Shown piece by piece: positions 34,758-44,470 of a stretch of DNA of 64,000 bases (positions are counted from its first letter, which is position 1; the number at the start of each line of letters is the position of its first letter). The position numbers and the translations under genes are program-made. Source of the DNA: Bacteroidaceae bacterium. Its GTDB lineage: Bacteria > Bacteroidota > Bacteroidia > Bacteroidales > Bacteroidaceae. The notes beneath the pieces are model-generated. The model had not been told where the DNA came from, made no database searches, and saw only the letters and a program-made list of their open reading frames with translations. The stretch is from positions 62,001 through 126,000 of the forward strand of contig JAFTNZ010000012.1 of NCBI GenBank assembly GCA_017451645.1, read 5' to 3'.

Positions 34758-36704
34758 ATGAGTTACTTGCGATTTGAAAAGACGCTTTTGACCAATTTGG
34801 AGGAATCGCTACAAAGAGAGATTCTGCGTACCAATCGGTCGGGTGCCTACCACTGTTCTACCATTGTGGATTGCAATACCCGGAAGTATCATGGCCTGCT
34901 CGTCATTCCAATTCCGGAAATGGATGATGAAAACCATGTGCTCCTGTCATCACTTGATGAGACGGTAATCCAACATGGCGCCGAGTTCAACCTCGGATTG
35001 CACAAATATCAGGGCAACAACTACAGTCCCAACGGACACAAGTACATCCGTGAGTTTGAGTGGGAGAAGGTGCCGACCACTATTTACCGTGTAGGAGGTG
35101 TAGTGTTGAAGAAGGAAAAGCTGTTTGTGCATCATGAAAACCGTATCCTTATCCGTTACACTTTGTTGGAGGCGCATTCTGCCACAATCCTTCGATTGCG
35201 CCCGTTCTTGGCATTCCGCAGTGTGCGGCAATATACTCACGAAAACAGTCAGGCCAGCCGCGATTATCAGTTAGTGGAGAATGGAATCAAGACTTGTATG
35301 TATCCGGGTTATCCTGAACTCTACATGCAACTCAACAAGAAGAATGATTTCCATTTCCATCCCGATTGGTATCGGGGTATAGAGTATCCCAAAGAGCAGG
35401 AGCGCGGTTATGCTTTCAACGAAGATCTCTATGTACCGGGCTATTTTGAAGTGGAGATAAAGAAGGGCGAGAGCATTGTGTTTTCTGGCGGTGTCTCTTC
35501 TACTCCGACCCGCAGCCTGAAGAAAACCTTCGATCAGGAGGTCGAGGTGCGTGCTCCACGTGACAGCTTCTATCATTGTCTGGTCAATGCTGCTCATCAG
35601 TTCCATAACAAGCAGGGCGACCGTAACTACGTGCTGGCCGGTTATCCCTGGTTCAAGTGTCGTGCACGCGATATGTTCATCAGCCTTCCAGGCTTGACTT
35701 TGGCTGTAGATGAATTGAATGAGTTTCACAATGCCATGGAAACAGCCCGTGAGGCTATTGAGGACTTTATTGCCGAAAGACCCACGGCATGCAATATTTA
35801 CGAGATGGAGCATCCTGATGTCCTTTTGTGGGCAGTGTGGTGTGTGCAGCAGTATGCCAAGATTGTATCTCCCAAACAGTGTTGGGAACGCTATGGTACG
35901 CTGTTGACGGCCATTATGGAGTATATCCGTGGAAGCAGACATAACAATCTGTTCTTGCATCAGAACGGATTGCTCTACACAAACGGGACTGATCGTGCCG
36001 TCACTTGGATGAACTCTACTGTAGCCGGGCGTCCGGTTGTTCCCCGTACAGGATACATTGTGGAGGTGAATGCTTTGTGGTACAATGCCCTGAAGTTTGT
36101 TGCTGATATGTTGGACAAGAACGGCAATCAGCATGAGGCTGACACGTTGGAACGGCTGGCTGATACGGTGAAAAAGTCGTTTGTAGATACATTCCTCAAC
36201 GAATATGGCTATCTGTTTGACTATGTTGATGGCTATATGATGGATTGGAGTGTGCGTCCCAACATGATTTTCACTGTAGCCTTTGATTATAGTCCGTTGG
36301 ATACCCATCAGAAAAAACGGGTGCTTGATACTGTGACCAAGGAATTGCTTACCCCTAAAGGATTGCGTAGCCTTTCACCCAAGAGTGGAGGTTATAACCC
36401 CAATTATGTGGGGCCGCAGAACCAACGCGACTACGCTTACCATCAGGGAACAGCATGGCCTTGGTTAGCAGGTTTCTATTTCGAAGCATATCTGCGTATC
36501 TATAAGATGAGCGGACTTTCTTTTGTAGAACGTCAACTGATTGGTTACGAAGCTGAGATGAATTCGCACTGCGTAGGGTCTATTCCCGAACTGTTCGATG
36601 GTAACCCTCCGTTTAAGGGGCGTGGTGCTGTCTCTTTTGCTATGAATGTGGCCGAGATACTGAGAACGTTGTACCTGTTGAGTAAGTATAATAACCTATA
36701 TTAA
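34758..36704 (+). CDS. Glycogen debranching enzyme (GH133 type)
   Basis: This 648-residue cytoplasmic protein has the bacterial/archaeal amylo-alpha-1,6-glucosidase layout. The N-terminal domain (about 1-260) includes NRSGAYHCSTIVDCNTRKYHGLL. The C-terminal (alpha/alpha)6 GDE domain includes YPWFKCRARDMFISLPGL, TWMNSTVAGRPVVPRTGYIVEVNALWYNAL, YDxxDGYMMDWSVRPNMI-like segments and YAYHQGTAWPWLAGFY. It removes alpha-1,6-linked branches from glycogen. A GT4 gene follows after 17 nt and GH57 after that, a compact glycogen-metabolism operon conserved in Bacteroides. No signal peptide is visible. Confidence 0.95.
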   Translation: MSYLRFEKTLLTNLEESLQREILRTNRSGAYHCSTIVDCNTRKYHGLLVIPIPEMDDENHVLLSSLDETVIQHGAEFNLGLHKYQGNNYSPNGHKYIREFEWEKVPTTIYRVGGVVLKKEKLFVHHENRILIRYTLLEAHSATILRLRPFLAFRSVRQYTHENSQASRDYQLVENGIKTCMYPGYPELYMQLNKKNDFHFHPDWYRGIEYPKEQERGYAFNEDLYVPGYFEVEIKKGESIVFSGGVSSTPTRSLKKTFDQEVEVRAPRDSFYHCLVNAAHQFHNKQGDRNYVLAGYPWFKCRARDMFISLPGLTLAVDELNEFHNAMETAREAIEDFIAERPTACNIYEMEHPDVLLWAVWCVQQYAKIVSPKQCWERYGTLLTAIMEYIRGSRHNNLFLHQNGLLYTNGTDRAVTWMNSTVAGRPVVPRTGYIVEVNALWYNALKFVADMLDKNGNQHEADTLERLADTVKKSFVDTFLNEYGYLFDYVDGYMMDWSVRPNMIFTVAFDYSPLDTHQKKRVLDTVTKELLTPKGLRSLSPKSGGYNPNYVGPQNQRDYAYHQGTAWPWLAGFYFEAYLRIYKMSGLSFVERQLIGYEAEMNSHCVGSIPELFDGNPPFKGRGAVSFAMNVAEILRTLYLLSKYNNLY

Positions 36705-36721
36705 TATAAGGAGGAACCTAT

Positions 36722-37987
36722 ATGAAAGTATTAATGTTTGGATGGGAATTTCCTCCCAAGATTCTTGGCGGTTTGGCTGTAGCCTCTTATGGTATAACCA
36801 AGGGGTTGAGCTTACAAGGGGATGTGGAGACAACTTTCTGTCTTCCCAAACCTACAGGCGAAGAGGAGAAGTTCTTGAACATCATAGGCATGAATCAGGT
36901 GCCTATCGTATGGCGCGATGTGGATTACAACTATTTGAAGTCGCGTTTGCCCAACTACACATCGCCAGAGCAATATTATTCGTTCCGCGACCATATCTAT
37001 GCTGATTTCTCTTATATGCACGTCAATGACTTGGGGTGCATGGAATTTGCCGGTGGTTATCCGAAGAATCTGCATGAAGAGATAAACAATTATTCTATCA
37101 TTGCAGGTGTAGTGGCCCGGCAGCAGCAGTTCGACATCATTCATGCCCACGACTGGCTGACCTATCCCGCCGGTGTACATGCCAAGATGGTGAGTGGCAA
37201 GCCGCTCTGTATTCATGTACATGCTACCGACTTCGACCGTTCGCGTGGTAAGGTGAATCCCACTGTGTATTCTATAGAAAAGGATGGTATGGATCATGCC
37301 GACTGCATTATGTGTGTGTCCGAACTGACCCGTCAGACGGTCATCCACCAATATCATCAGGATCCTCGCAAGTGTGTGGCTATGCACAATGCCGTCTATC
37401 CTCTGTCGCAGGAGTTGCAGGACATTCCGCGTGTAGAACATCCGAAGGAGAAAGTGGTGACGTTCCTTGGCCGTATTACCATGCAAAAGGGACCCGAGTA
37501 TTTTGTTGAAGCTGCGGCATTGGTATTGAAGCGTACCCGTAACATCCGTTTTGTGATGGCAGGCTCGGGAGACATGCTTGATGCAATGATTAATTTGGCA
37601 GCGGAACGTGGTATAGCAGACCGTTTCCATTTCCCCGGTTTCCAACGAGGAAAGCAGGTCTATGAGGCATACAAGAACAGCGATGTCTTTGTTATGCCAT
37701 CGGTGTCTGAACCCTTTGGTATTGCGCCTCTTGAGGCTATGCAATGCGGTACTCCTTCCATCATCTCCAAGCAGTCGGGGTGTGGTGAGATTCTGACCAA
37801 TGTCATCAAAGTTGACTATTGGGACATCAATGCCATGGCCGATGCCATGTACTCCATCTGTACCAATCCGGCGCTCTTCAAGTATCTGCAGGAAGAGGGC
37901 AAGAAGGAAGTTGACCAGATTACATGGGAAAAAGTAGGTTTGCGCCATCGGGCAATTTATGATGAGTTAATTAGAAAGAATATCTAA
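36722..37987 (+). CDS. GT4-family glycosyltransferase, likely glycogen synthase-like
   Basis: The 421-residue GT-B glycosyltransferase has an N-terminal W-E-F-P-P-K-I-L-G-G-L donor-loop motif, FDIIHAHDWLTYPAG, and the linker VVTFLGRITMQKGPEYF. The C-terminal E-x7-E motif is in SEPFGIAPLEAMQCGTPSII. These are GT4 hallmarks shared with glycogen and sucrose synthase-like enzymes. Position between a debranching enzyme and a GH57 amylase, with 15-17 nt gaps, points to alpha-glucan synthesis or elongation. The nucleotide-sugar donor (UDP- or ADP-glucose) cannot be read. An AGGAGG-like ribosome-binding site precedes the ATG. Confidence 0.92.
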   Translation: MKVLMFGWEFPPKILGGLAVASYGITKGLSLQGDVETTFCLPKPTGEEEKFLNIIGMNQVPIVWRDVDYNYLKSRLPNYTSPEQYYSFRDHIYADFSYMHVNDLGCMEFAGGYPKNLHEEINNYSIIAGVVARQQQFDIIHAHDWLTYPAGVHAKMVSGKPLCIHVHATDFDRSRGKVNPTVYSIEKDGMDHADCIMCVSELTRQTVIHQYHQDPRKCVAMHNAVYPLSQELQDIPRVEHPKEKVVTFLGRITMQKGPEYFVEAAALVLKRTRNIRFVMAGSGDMLDAMINLAAERGIADRFHFPGFQRGKQVYEAYKNSDVFVMPSVSEPFGIAPLEAMQCGTPSIISKQSGCGEILTNVIKVDYWDINAMADAMYSICTNPALFKYLQEEGKKEVDQITWEKVGLRHRAIYDELIRKNI

Positions 37988-38002
37988 AAAAGAGAATATA
38001 AA

Positions 38003-39403
38003 ATGAAAACGATTTGTCTTTATTTCGAGATACACCAGATAATCCATCTGAAACGTTACCGTTGTTTCGACATTGGTCGGGACCACTATTATTACGATGA
38101 TTACGAGAATGAACGTAGCATCACTGACATCGCAGAGCGGAGCTACATTCCTTCGCTGACCACCCTCATAGAGATGGCCAAAAGCAATAACGGAAATTTC
38201 AAAGTTGCTCTTTCTCTGTCAGGTGTGGGGTTAGAGCAGTTGGAAATCTATGCCCCCCGTGTGGTGGAACTGTTGCACGAATTGAATGAAACGGGTTGTT
38301 GTGAGTTCCTGTGTGAGCCTTATTCACATGGTCTCTCATCGTTGGCTAACGAAGAGTGCTTCCGTGAGGATGTCGATCGTATGCGGTTGAAGATTAAGCA
38401 GATGTTTGGGAAAGAACCAAAGGTGTTCCGCAACAGTAGTCTGATTTACTCTAATGAAATTGGTGCTATGGTGGCTGATATGGGCTTTAAGGGTATGCTC
38501 ACTGAGGGAGCTAAGCACGTGCTTGGTTGGAAGAGTCCTCACTACCTCTACCATTGTGCTTACAACAACAAACTGAAATTGCTCTTGCGTGACTTCAAAC
38601 TCTCCGACGACATCAGTCTCCGTTTCAACAACAGTGAGTGGAGCGAATATCCTCTGTTTGCCGACAAATATATAGGATGGATTGCTGATATGCCTGAGGA
38701 AGAACAGGTAATCAACATCTTTATGGAACTCTCGGCATTGGGTATTTCGCAGCCACTTTCGTCCAATATCTTGGAATTCCTGAAAGCACTGCCTATATGT
38801 GCGAAGGAGAAAGGCATCACTTTCTCTACACCCTCGGAGGTCATTGCCAAACTGAAATCGGTGGATCAGGTGGATGTGCCTTATCCTATGTCGTGGGTGG
38901 ATGAAGAGCGCGACATCAGTTGCTGGCTTGGAAACATGATGCAGCGTGAGGCTTTTGACAAACTTTACAGTGTGGCAGAGCGTGTACACCTCTGTACCGA
39001 TCGTCGTATCAAGCAGGATTGGAGTTATATGCAGGCCTCGAATAATTTCCGTTTCATGACGACGAAGAATACTGGTATTTGGCTTAACCGTGGAATCTAT
39101 GATTCTCCGTTCGATGCCTTCACCAATTACATGAATATTCTCGGTGATTTCATTAGCCGTGTGAACTCGCTTTATCCAGTAGAGATGGATAATGAAGAAT
39201 TGAATGCTCTGCTTACCACTATCAAAAATCAGGGTGAAGAGTTGGAGGTACTCCAGAAGGAAATCGACAAACTGCAGGCCAAATTGGCCAAAGTTGCTCC
39301 TGATGCAATAAAAAAAGAGCCGGCAGCGAAGAAAACAGCAACAGCCAAAAAGGTGACAGCAAAGAGAGCAACGAAGGCTCCGGCCAAGAAGGAAACAGAG
39401 TGA
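38003..39403 (+). CDS. GH57 alpha-amylase-type protein with lysine/alanine-rich tail
   Basis: The 466-residue protein starts with the GH57 first conserved region (Y-F-E-I-H-Q). It continues with CEFLCEPYSHGLSSL, VFRNSSLIYSNEIG and MLTEGAKHVLGW, where the Glu is in the expected nucleophile area. RDFKLSDDISLRF probably holds the acid/base aspartate. Residues about 395-430 are coiled-coil (GEELEVLQKEIDKLQAKLAK). The final 30 residues are a basic Lys/Ala/Thr-rich tail (KKTATAKKVTAKRATKAPAK), resembling histone H1-like tails and not part of the enzyme family. No signal peptide. It is the last gene of the glycogen operon and presumably trims or transfers alpha-1,4-glucan inside the cell. Confidence 0.92.
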   Translation: MKTICLYFEIHQIIHLKRYRCFDIGRDHYYYDDYENERSITDIAERSYIPSLTTLIEMAKSNNGNFKVALSLSGVGLEQLEIYAPRVVELLHELNETGCCEFLCEPYSHGLSSLANEECFREDVDRMRLKIKQMFGKEPKVFRNSSLIYSNEIGAMVADMGFKGMLTEGAKHVLGWKSPHYLYHCAYNNKLKLLLRDFKLSDDISLRFNNSEWSEYPLFADKYIGWIADMPEEEQVINIFMELSALGISQPLSSNILEFLKALPICAKEKGITFSTPSEVIAKLKSVDQVDVPYPMSWVDEERDISCWLGNMMQREAFDKLYSVAERVHLCTDRRIKQDWSYMQASNNFRFMTTKNTGIWLNRGIYDSPFDAFTNYMNILGDFISRVNSLYPVEMDNEELNALLTTIKNQGEELEVLQKEIDKLQAKLAKVAPDAIKKEPAAKKTATAKKVTAKRATKAPAKKETE

Positions 39404-39446
39404 TGATGTAGAGACATTATTGCTTCTGTTTATTTAAACTTTCCAT

Positions 39447-39495
39447 AGGTGCTGATAATAATCTGATTTTTGTTAAGTGATTATTGTCGGCACCT
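39447..39495 (+). terminator. Terminator of the glycogen operon
   Basis: AGGTGCTGATAATAATC pairs with GATTATTGTCGGCACCT (one wobble, otherwise matched) and is followed by a T-run. Confidence 0.88.
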
Positions 39496-39607
39496 TTTTT
39501 CTTTTCGTGGTTGCAATCTCTCCTTAGCAAAAGTTCCTTTTGTCGGTACATGGGATGAAGTGGAGTGAATGTTTTTATCCATAATGGTCAATAAATGAAA
39601 CTTTTTT

Positions 39608-39638
39608 TTTGTGTATCGGTAAAAAAGAACGAAATTTG
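39608..39638 (+). promoter_or_regulatory. Weak promoter candidate for PPi-PFK
   Basis: TTTG at 39608-39611, a 19-bp spacer and GAAATTTG at 39631-39638 (first base of TAnnTTTG mismatched). The leader would be about 145 nt. The rest of the 39404-39788 spacer shows only the glycogen-operon terminator. Confidence 0.35.
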
Positions 39639-39788
39639 CACAGAATTTGACGTTTGTGGTCATTGATTGGTTGCAGGCTGTTCTCTGAAATTTTGCAGTC
39701 AACCAGGCGATGTGGCCATGAGTCATCGGGAAGAGCAAGGAATTAAAGAATTAATTATAAGTTTAAAACTATTAAAAAAACAAGGACT

Positions 39789-41429
39789 ATGACAAAGAGT
39801 GCACTGCAGATTGCAAGAGCCGCTTATCAGCCCAAACTCCCCAAAGCATTGAAGGGAGCCGTGAAAGTACAGGAAGGTGAAGCTACCCAGTCGGTAGCCG
39901 ATCAGGAAGCCATCCAAAAGTTGTTCCCCAACACTTATGGTATGCCGTTGATTAAGTTTGTGGAGGGTGAAACCAAGGAATATCCTGCTATCAATGTAGG
40001 AGTTATCCTTTCAGGTGGACAAGCACCTGGTGGACACAATGTGATTTCCGGTCTGTTCGACGGAATCAAGTCACTCAACAAGGATAGCCGCCTCTACGGA
40101 TTCATTCTTGGGCCCGGTGGATTGGTGGATCACAACTACATGGAACTTACAGCCGACATTGTCGATGAATATCGCAATACCGGTGGATTCGACATCATTG
40201 GCTCAGGCCGTACCAAATTGGAAAAAGAAGAACAGTTTGAGAAAGGATTGGAAATTATCAAGGAATTGAATATCAAGGCACTGGTTATCATTGGTGGTGA
40301 TGATTCCAATACCAATGCCTGTGTGTTGGCCGAGTACTATGCCGCCAAGCAGTGCGGGGTGCAGGTTATCGGTTGTCCCAAGACTATCGACGGTGATTTG
40401 AAGAATGAAATGATTGAGACCTCTTTTGGTTTCGACACTGCCTGCAAGGTCTATTCTGAGGTGATTGGAAACATTCAGCGCGACTGTAATTCTGCTCGTA
40501 AATATTGGCATTTCATTAAGTTGATGGGGCGTTCGGCTTCACACATTGCATTGGAATGTGCTCTCCAGACACAGCCTAACATCTGCATTGTTTCAGAAGA
40601 GGTAGAGGCTAAGAACATGTCGCTCGATGATGTGGTTACTTATATCGCTCAGGCTGTGGCCAATCGTGCTGCACAAGGCAACAACTACGGTACTGTACTT
40701 ATTCCTGAAGGATTGGTAGAGTTCATTCCCGCTATGAAGAAACTCATTGCAGAGTTGAATGACCTGTTGGCTACCAACAAGGAGTTTGCCATGATTAAGA
40801 AGAGTGCACAGCGCGATTGGATCATTTCTAAGCTTTCTGAAGAGAATGCAGCCATCTATGCGTCATTGCCCGAAGGTGTAGCCCGCCAGCTTTGTCTTGA
40901 TCGCGATCCGCACGGCAACGTGCAGGTTTCACTTATTGAGACCGAGAAGTTGCTCTCAGAGATGGTTGGTAAGAAACTTGCCCAGTGGAAGGAAGAGGGT
41001 AAGTTTGTGGGTAAGTTCAGTGCCCAGCATCACTTCTTCGGTTATGAAGGACGTTGTGCTGCTCCCTCGAACTATGATGCAGACTATTGCTATGCACTCG
41101 GCTACACAGCTTCTATGCTGATAGCCAATGGCAAGACCGGCTATATGTCCAGTGTGCGCAATACAACAGCTCCTGCTGAGGAGTGGATTGCCGGTGGTGT
41201 GCCCATCACGATGATGATGAATATGGAGCGCCGCCACGGTGAAATGAAGCCTGTGATACAGAAGGCTTTGGTGAAACTTGATGGTGCTCCCTTTAAAGCA
41301 TTTGCTGCACAGCGCGACCAGTGGGCCATAGAGACAGCTTATGTCTATCCCGGTCCTATCCAGTATTTTGGTCCCACAGAAGTCTGTGACCAACCGACCA
41401 AAACGCTGGCTCTTGAGCAGGCTAAGTAA
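39789..41429 (+). CDS. pfp: Diphosphate-fructose-6-phosphate 1-phosphotransferase (PPi-PFK)
   Basis: This 546-residue enzyme belongs to the long plant-beta-like PFP clade. It uses pyrophosphate to phosphorylate fructose-6-phosphate reversibly in the cytoplasm. Diagnostic residues include [18 protein letters not shown] at the N-terminal phosphate site, [10 protein letters not shown] where the Asp-Asp pair favours PPi over ATP, and [10 protein letters not shown] with the catalytic Asp. [17 protein letters not shown] and [10 protein letters not shown] follow. The length is normal for the family. It is a single-gene unit with a hairpin terminator, and counterpart to the class III fbp at 7.4 kb. 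Confidence 0.97.
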   Translation: MTKSALQIARAAYQPKLPKALKGAVKVQEGEATQSVADQEAIQKLFPNTYGMPLIKFVEGETKEYPAINVGVILSGGQAPGGHNVISGLFDGIKSLNKDSRLYGFILGPGGLVDHNYMELTADIVDEYRNTGGFDIIGSGRTKLEKEEQFEKGLEIIKELNIKALVIIGGDDSNTNACVLAEYYAAKQCGVQVIGCPKTIDGDLKNEMIETSFGFDTACKVYSEVIGNIQRDCNSARKYWHFIKLMGRSASHIALECALQTQPNICIVSEEVEAKNMSLDDVVTYIAQAVANRAAQGNNYGTVLIPEGLVEFIPAMKKLIAELNDLLATNKEFAMIKKSAQRDWIISKLSEENAAIYASLPEGVARQLCLDRDPHGNVQVSLIETEKLLSEMVGKKLAQWKEEGKFVGKFSAQHHFFGYEGRCAAPSNYDADYCYALGYTASMLIANGKTGYMSSVRNTTAPAEEWIAGGVPITMMMNMERRHGEMKPVIQKALVKLDGAPFKAFAAQRDQWAIETAYVYPGPIQYFGPTEVCDQPTKTLALEQAK

Positions 41430-41468
41430 GAATTGCTTTGACTCAGATTTCTGAATCAAATGTGAATA

Positions 41469-41532
41469 CAGGCACGGATGACGCAGACTACACGGCGGAA
41501 CAGGACCGTGTAAGTCGTGTAGTCCGTGCCTG
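41469..41532 (+). terminator. Terminator of pfp
   Basis: The outer stem CAGGCACGGA/TCCGTGCCTG plus an inner ACACGG/CCGTGT pairing is followed by a run of seven T. It resembles the hairpin after aspS in using CACGGAxxACACGG-like arms. Confidence 0.85.
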
Positions 41533-41550
41533 GATTTTTTTATCCACCCG

Positions 41551-42402
41551 ATGACGGACACAACAACAAAGCACTCACGCAAGAAACCTGTACGTAAGTC
41601 TTCCTCTCAAAGAGGCTCATCCCGGAAGAAGGCGCCCAAGAAAGTGAAAGGTGAACTTTCTCCTTGGATCATCTGGACGGCAACAGCTTTGGTTGCTGTG
41701 GCTTATCTGATAATTGTTTACCTCTTTTTCTTCCGTCCTTATATGGAGGGAAAACGGGAGGCTGAACTTCATTTTTTGCGTCCACAGGTGCATGGCCTCG
41801 ATATCTCTCATCATCAGGGTTGCATTGACTGGGAGAAGTTGAGTCTGGCTGCTTACAAAGAGTATCCTATCAATTTTGTTTTCATGAAAGCCACCGAAGG
41901 AGGTGACTTTGTTGATAATGCCTTCCGGCAAAATTTTGCAACCGCCCGTGATTGCGGTCTTATCCGTGGTGCCTACCATTTCTATCTGCCACAGGTGGAT
42001 GCTGTTTTGCAAGCTGACAATTTCATTCGTCAGGTAAAACTGGAACCGGGAGATTTGCCTCCTGTACTTGATGTCGAAATTATTGGAAAGGATGGTACAG
42101 CAGCCCTTCAGCAAGGAGTGCGCACATGGTTGCTTCGGGTTGAGCAACATTACGGTGTAAAACCCATTATCTATGCCTCCTACAAGTTCAAAGAGCAACA
42201 TCTGAACACTCCATTTTTCGATACCTATCCCTATTGGATAGCTCACTATTATGTCAATGAGTTAGAGTATAAGGGAGACTGGAAATTTTGGCAACATACT
42301 GACATGGGGCGTATTGAGGGAGTCGATGGTGAGGTGGATTTGGATATCTTCAATGGTAATCTGGAAGAATTGGTCGGGTTTACCATCCGTTCGTCTGATT
42401 AA
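41551..42402 (+). CDS. Membrane-anchored GH25 lysozyme
   Basis: The 283-residue protein has a very basic cytosolic N-terminus (residues 1-37, many Lys/Arg), one transmembrane helix (about 39-62) and a periplasmic GH25 muramidase domain (about 80-270). Family landmarks are H-G-L-D-I-S-H-H-Q, F-M-K-A-T-E-G-G, GAYHFY, PPVLDVEI containing the catalytic Asp-x-Glu pair, and KFWQHTD. It probably cleaves the muramic acid-N-acetylglucosamine bond of peptidoglycan, in wall turnover rather than secreted attack because of the anchor. It is preceded by the pfp terminator and lacks an obvious own promoter in the short spacer. Confidence 0.93.
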   Translation: MTDTTTKHSRKKPVRKSSSQRGSSRKKAPKKVKGELSPWIIWTATALVAVAYLIIVYLFFFRPYMEGKREAELHFLRPQVHGLDISHHQGCIDWEKLSLAAYKEYPINFVFMKATEGGDFVDNAFRQNFATARDCGLIRGAYHFYLPQVDAVLQADNFIRQVKLEPGDLPPVLDVEIIGKDGTAALQQGVRTWLLRVEQHYGVKPIIYASYKFKEQHLNTPFFDTYPYWIAHYYVNELEYKGDWKFWQHTDMGRIEGVDGEVDLDIFNGNLEELVGFTIRSSD

Positions 42403-42455
42403 CTTTATCTGCCATTTGATATGAACTCCTCCTTTCGGGCAGTATAACTCCATCC

Positions 42456-42537
42456 GCCATTCAATACATCTTAATTGGCAAAGTCATATATACTTCGTTG
42501 GCAAAGTGAGTGCTCTTTTTTTTACCAAGTAGCAGAA
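42456..42537. repeat. Dispersed intergenic repeat, copies 2 and 3
   Basis: Two adjacent degenerate copies (about 42456-42486 with ATTGGCAAAGT, and 42488-42537 with GTTGGCAAAGTGAGTG plus T-run and AGCAGAA) match the intergenic segment 9490-9560. The rest of the 530-bp spacer up to the pilus operon shows only the promoter below. Confidence 0.5.
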
Positions 42538-42782
42538 TCCCCAAAAATAACCTCTAATATTGCTGATAAGGGGGAGAAGGTTTGTGCAGATATAGAGTCA
42601 ACGCACAATAATTCGTATGAATATAAAATTTGACAAATTCTCCATCTCTTTCATTCGGAATTAAGCAGGAAATATCTTTGAAGTATCTTCTTAATGATTA
42701 GTGAATCTTAAAAAAACAGCTGGTAAAAGATTATTTTATGTTAAATAGGATGCTCGTAATGTAAACTTTTAGTGAAAAATTC

Positions 42783-42811
42783 TTGGATGTTACATTAAAG
42801 CTGTAACTTTG
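42783..42811 (+). promoter_or_regulatory. Promoter of the fimbrillin/giant-adhesin operon
   Basis: TTG at 42783-42785, an 18-bp spacer and TAACTTTG at 42804-42811 match the consensus. The transcript would have a leader of about 115 nt. No invertible repeats flank it, so there is no sign of phase variation. Confidence 0.6.
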
Positions 42812-42934
42812 TTCGTCCTTAAGATATGGGGATTGAATAAGAAGAAAATTATACTGACAATATATATAAGAAGTTTCTTTGTGTCTGACACAAAAGAGTA
42901 GGTGGTAATAGTTGTATTAATGAAATTGTAGGGT

Positions 42935-44419
42935 ATGCTTAGGCGCATAAATATATATGCTATTGTTTTGCAATTGCTTTTGGGGGCTTTTGGGAGCTGT
43001 CTGATGACCTCATGCAGCCAGCATGATGGGGTGGATTTTCCTTTGCCCGGACAGTTGGACAATGTCTATCTCTCGTTGTACATTTCAGTGTCAGGCAATC
43101 ATTCTTCTACGCGCGTGGGCATGTCGCGTGGTCCCATGGGGGGGGAAGATGGTAATGGACGAGTAGATGCATCTGCCAACGAAAACCGAATCAGCAATCT
43201 CACACTTCTTTTTTATCAGCCCGGTACGGATGGCATTAACACATCATCGGCTGCAGATGTGCCCATCAAGTATGCCTACTATTTTGCCAGTCTCGACAAT
43301 TTGGCTTCCACTGATGGAGAAGAGCCGGTGGACCTTGTTTACTCTTACAAGTTTCCCCTGTATGGCACAATCGACGAAGGAACTTACCACGTCATAGCTA
43401 TTGCCAATGCCGGCGATTTGACCTCTTTGAAAGGTGAACCGCTTTCTGTCGTACGTGACCATCAGCTTACCGGCAATTTATGGACAGCTGTCGCCTCTAT
43501 TGACCAATGTAGCAACTTTGTGATGAGTTCCGAGCAGGATAATGTGGTTGAGCTTTCAGCAACAGAGAGCATTGATGGTAGTTATGACAACCCATTCAGT
43601 GGCATTCTCACCATTGAGCGGATGGCAGCCCGCGTCGATTTGAATGTGGAAGGAGGAAGTCGGGTTGAGGTGTCGGAAGGGACAGTCTGTTACGAGTACA
43701 AGGTGTTGGATGAAGAGGGAACTGACACGGGTGATAAAGTCCGATTGACAGGCATCACCGTCGATAACGTGCTGACCACCAGCGCAACCGATGGAAGTTA
43801 TTTGCTGAAACGGGTGTGCGATGTCAGCCAGTTACCCGAGTCGCTGACCGAACTCTCGCAACTGCCTGTCAGCTACTTGGCGGACGAAGAGACGCAACAG
43901 AATGCAACGACCGGAAATACGGAAGGTGCCAATCTGGTGATTGACCCTTTCTTTGTGGCGAAGAAGAGTGGGACAGATTTGACCGACCATTACACATCTG
44001 TGAAAGCCGATTTGGCTGTTGACCAGCAGACGGACGTGTTGAATGGGGTTAACGAAACATTCCTCCCCCTTGCCTATGTCCGCGAAAATACCTTGCCGGT
44101 AGGATGCCAGAAGGCAGTCTATGCAACAAAACTGATTTTCCACTACGATTATTATGCAGCAGGAGCAAGCGAACCCACCCGGGAAGGGTTGACAACCCAC
44201 TACTATCTCCGCCACTGCGATGATTCTAACGACTATGATGACGGCACTACTGACCATCCCATGAAATACGGCATTGTGCGAAATACCATCTATCGGGTGA
44301 AGATTGGAAAAATCACTCAAATGGAACCTCCCGGTGAAGAAACAACTGTCACCCTTACACCCACCATCAGTGTGAAGAAGTGGAATGTGGTGTCCTACAA
44401 AGAAACGGTCTGGATGTAA
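42935..44419 (+). CDS. Fimbrillin-type (type V pilus) lipoprotein
   Basis: This 494-residue lipoprotein precursor has its lipobox at L-M-T-S-C (Cys27). It resembles the P. gingivalis FimA/Mfa1-type fimbrillins: an N-terminal strand-rich domain beginning DNVYLSLYISVSG, ISNLTLLFYQPG, a Y-H-V-I-A-I-A-N-A-G block, IERMAARVDLNV in the middle, and the C-terminal NTIYRVKIGKIT and VKKWNVVSYKETVWM strand. Type V pilins are exported as lipoproteins and polymerise after cleavage by an arginine-specific protease, with the C-terminal strand donated to the next subunit. Whether this is the shaft or an accessory subunit is not clear. It is first in an operon with another lipoprotein and a giant secreted protein. 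Confidence 0.8.
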   Translation: MLRRINIYAIVLQLLLGAFGSCLMTSCSQHDGVDFPLPGQLDNVYLSLYISVSGNHSSTRVGMSRGPMGGEDGNGRVDASANENRISNLTLLFYQPGTDGINTSSAADVPIKYAYYFASLDNLASTDGEEPVDLVYSYKFPLYGTIDEGTYHVIAIANAGDLTSLKGEPLSVVRDHQLTGNLWTAVASIDQCSNFVMSSEQDNVVELSATESIDGSYDNPFSGILTIERMAARVDLNVEGGSRVEVSEGTVCYEYKVLDEEGTDTGDKVRLTGITVDNVLTTSATDGSYLLKRVCDVSQLPESLTELSQLPVSYLADEETQQNATTGNTEGANLVIDPFFVAKKSGTDLTDHYTSVKADLAVDQQTDVLNGVNETFLPLAYVRENTLPVGCQKAVYATKLIFHYDYYAAGASEPTREGLTTHYYLRHCDDSNDYDDGTTDHPMKYGIVRNTIYRVKIGKITQMEPPGEETTVTLTPTISVKKWNVVSYKETVWM

Positions 44420-44470
44420 AGGCTGATTGTGCGTGGCACCGGAATGAAGAATTAAGAAAAAAGATTGGAT

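Noticed and set aside
42403..42934. Invertible phase-variable promoter before the pilin operon
   Set aside because: No inverted repeats flank the promoter and no recombinase gene is nearby.
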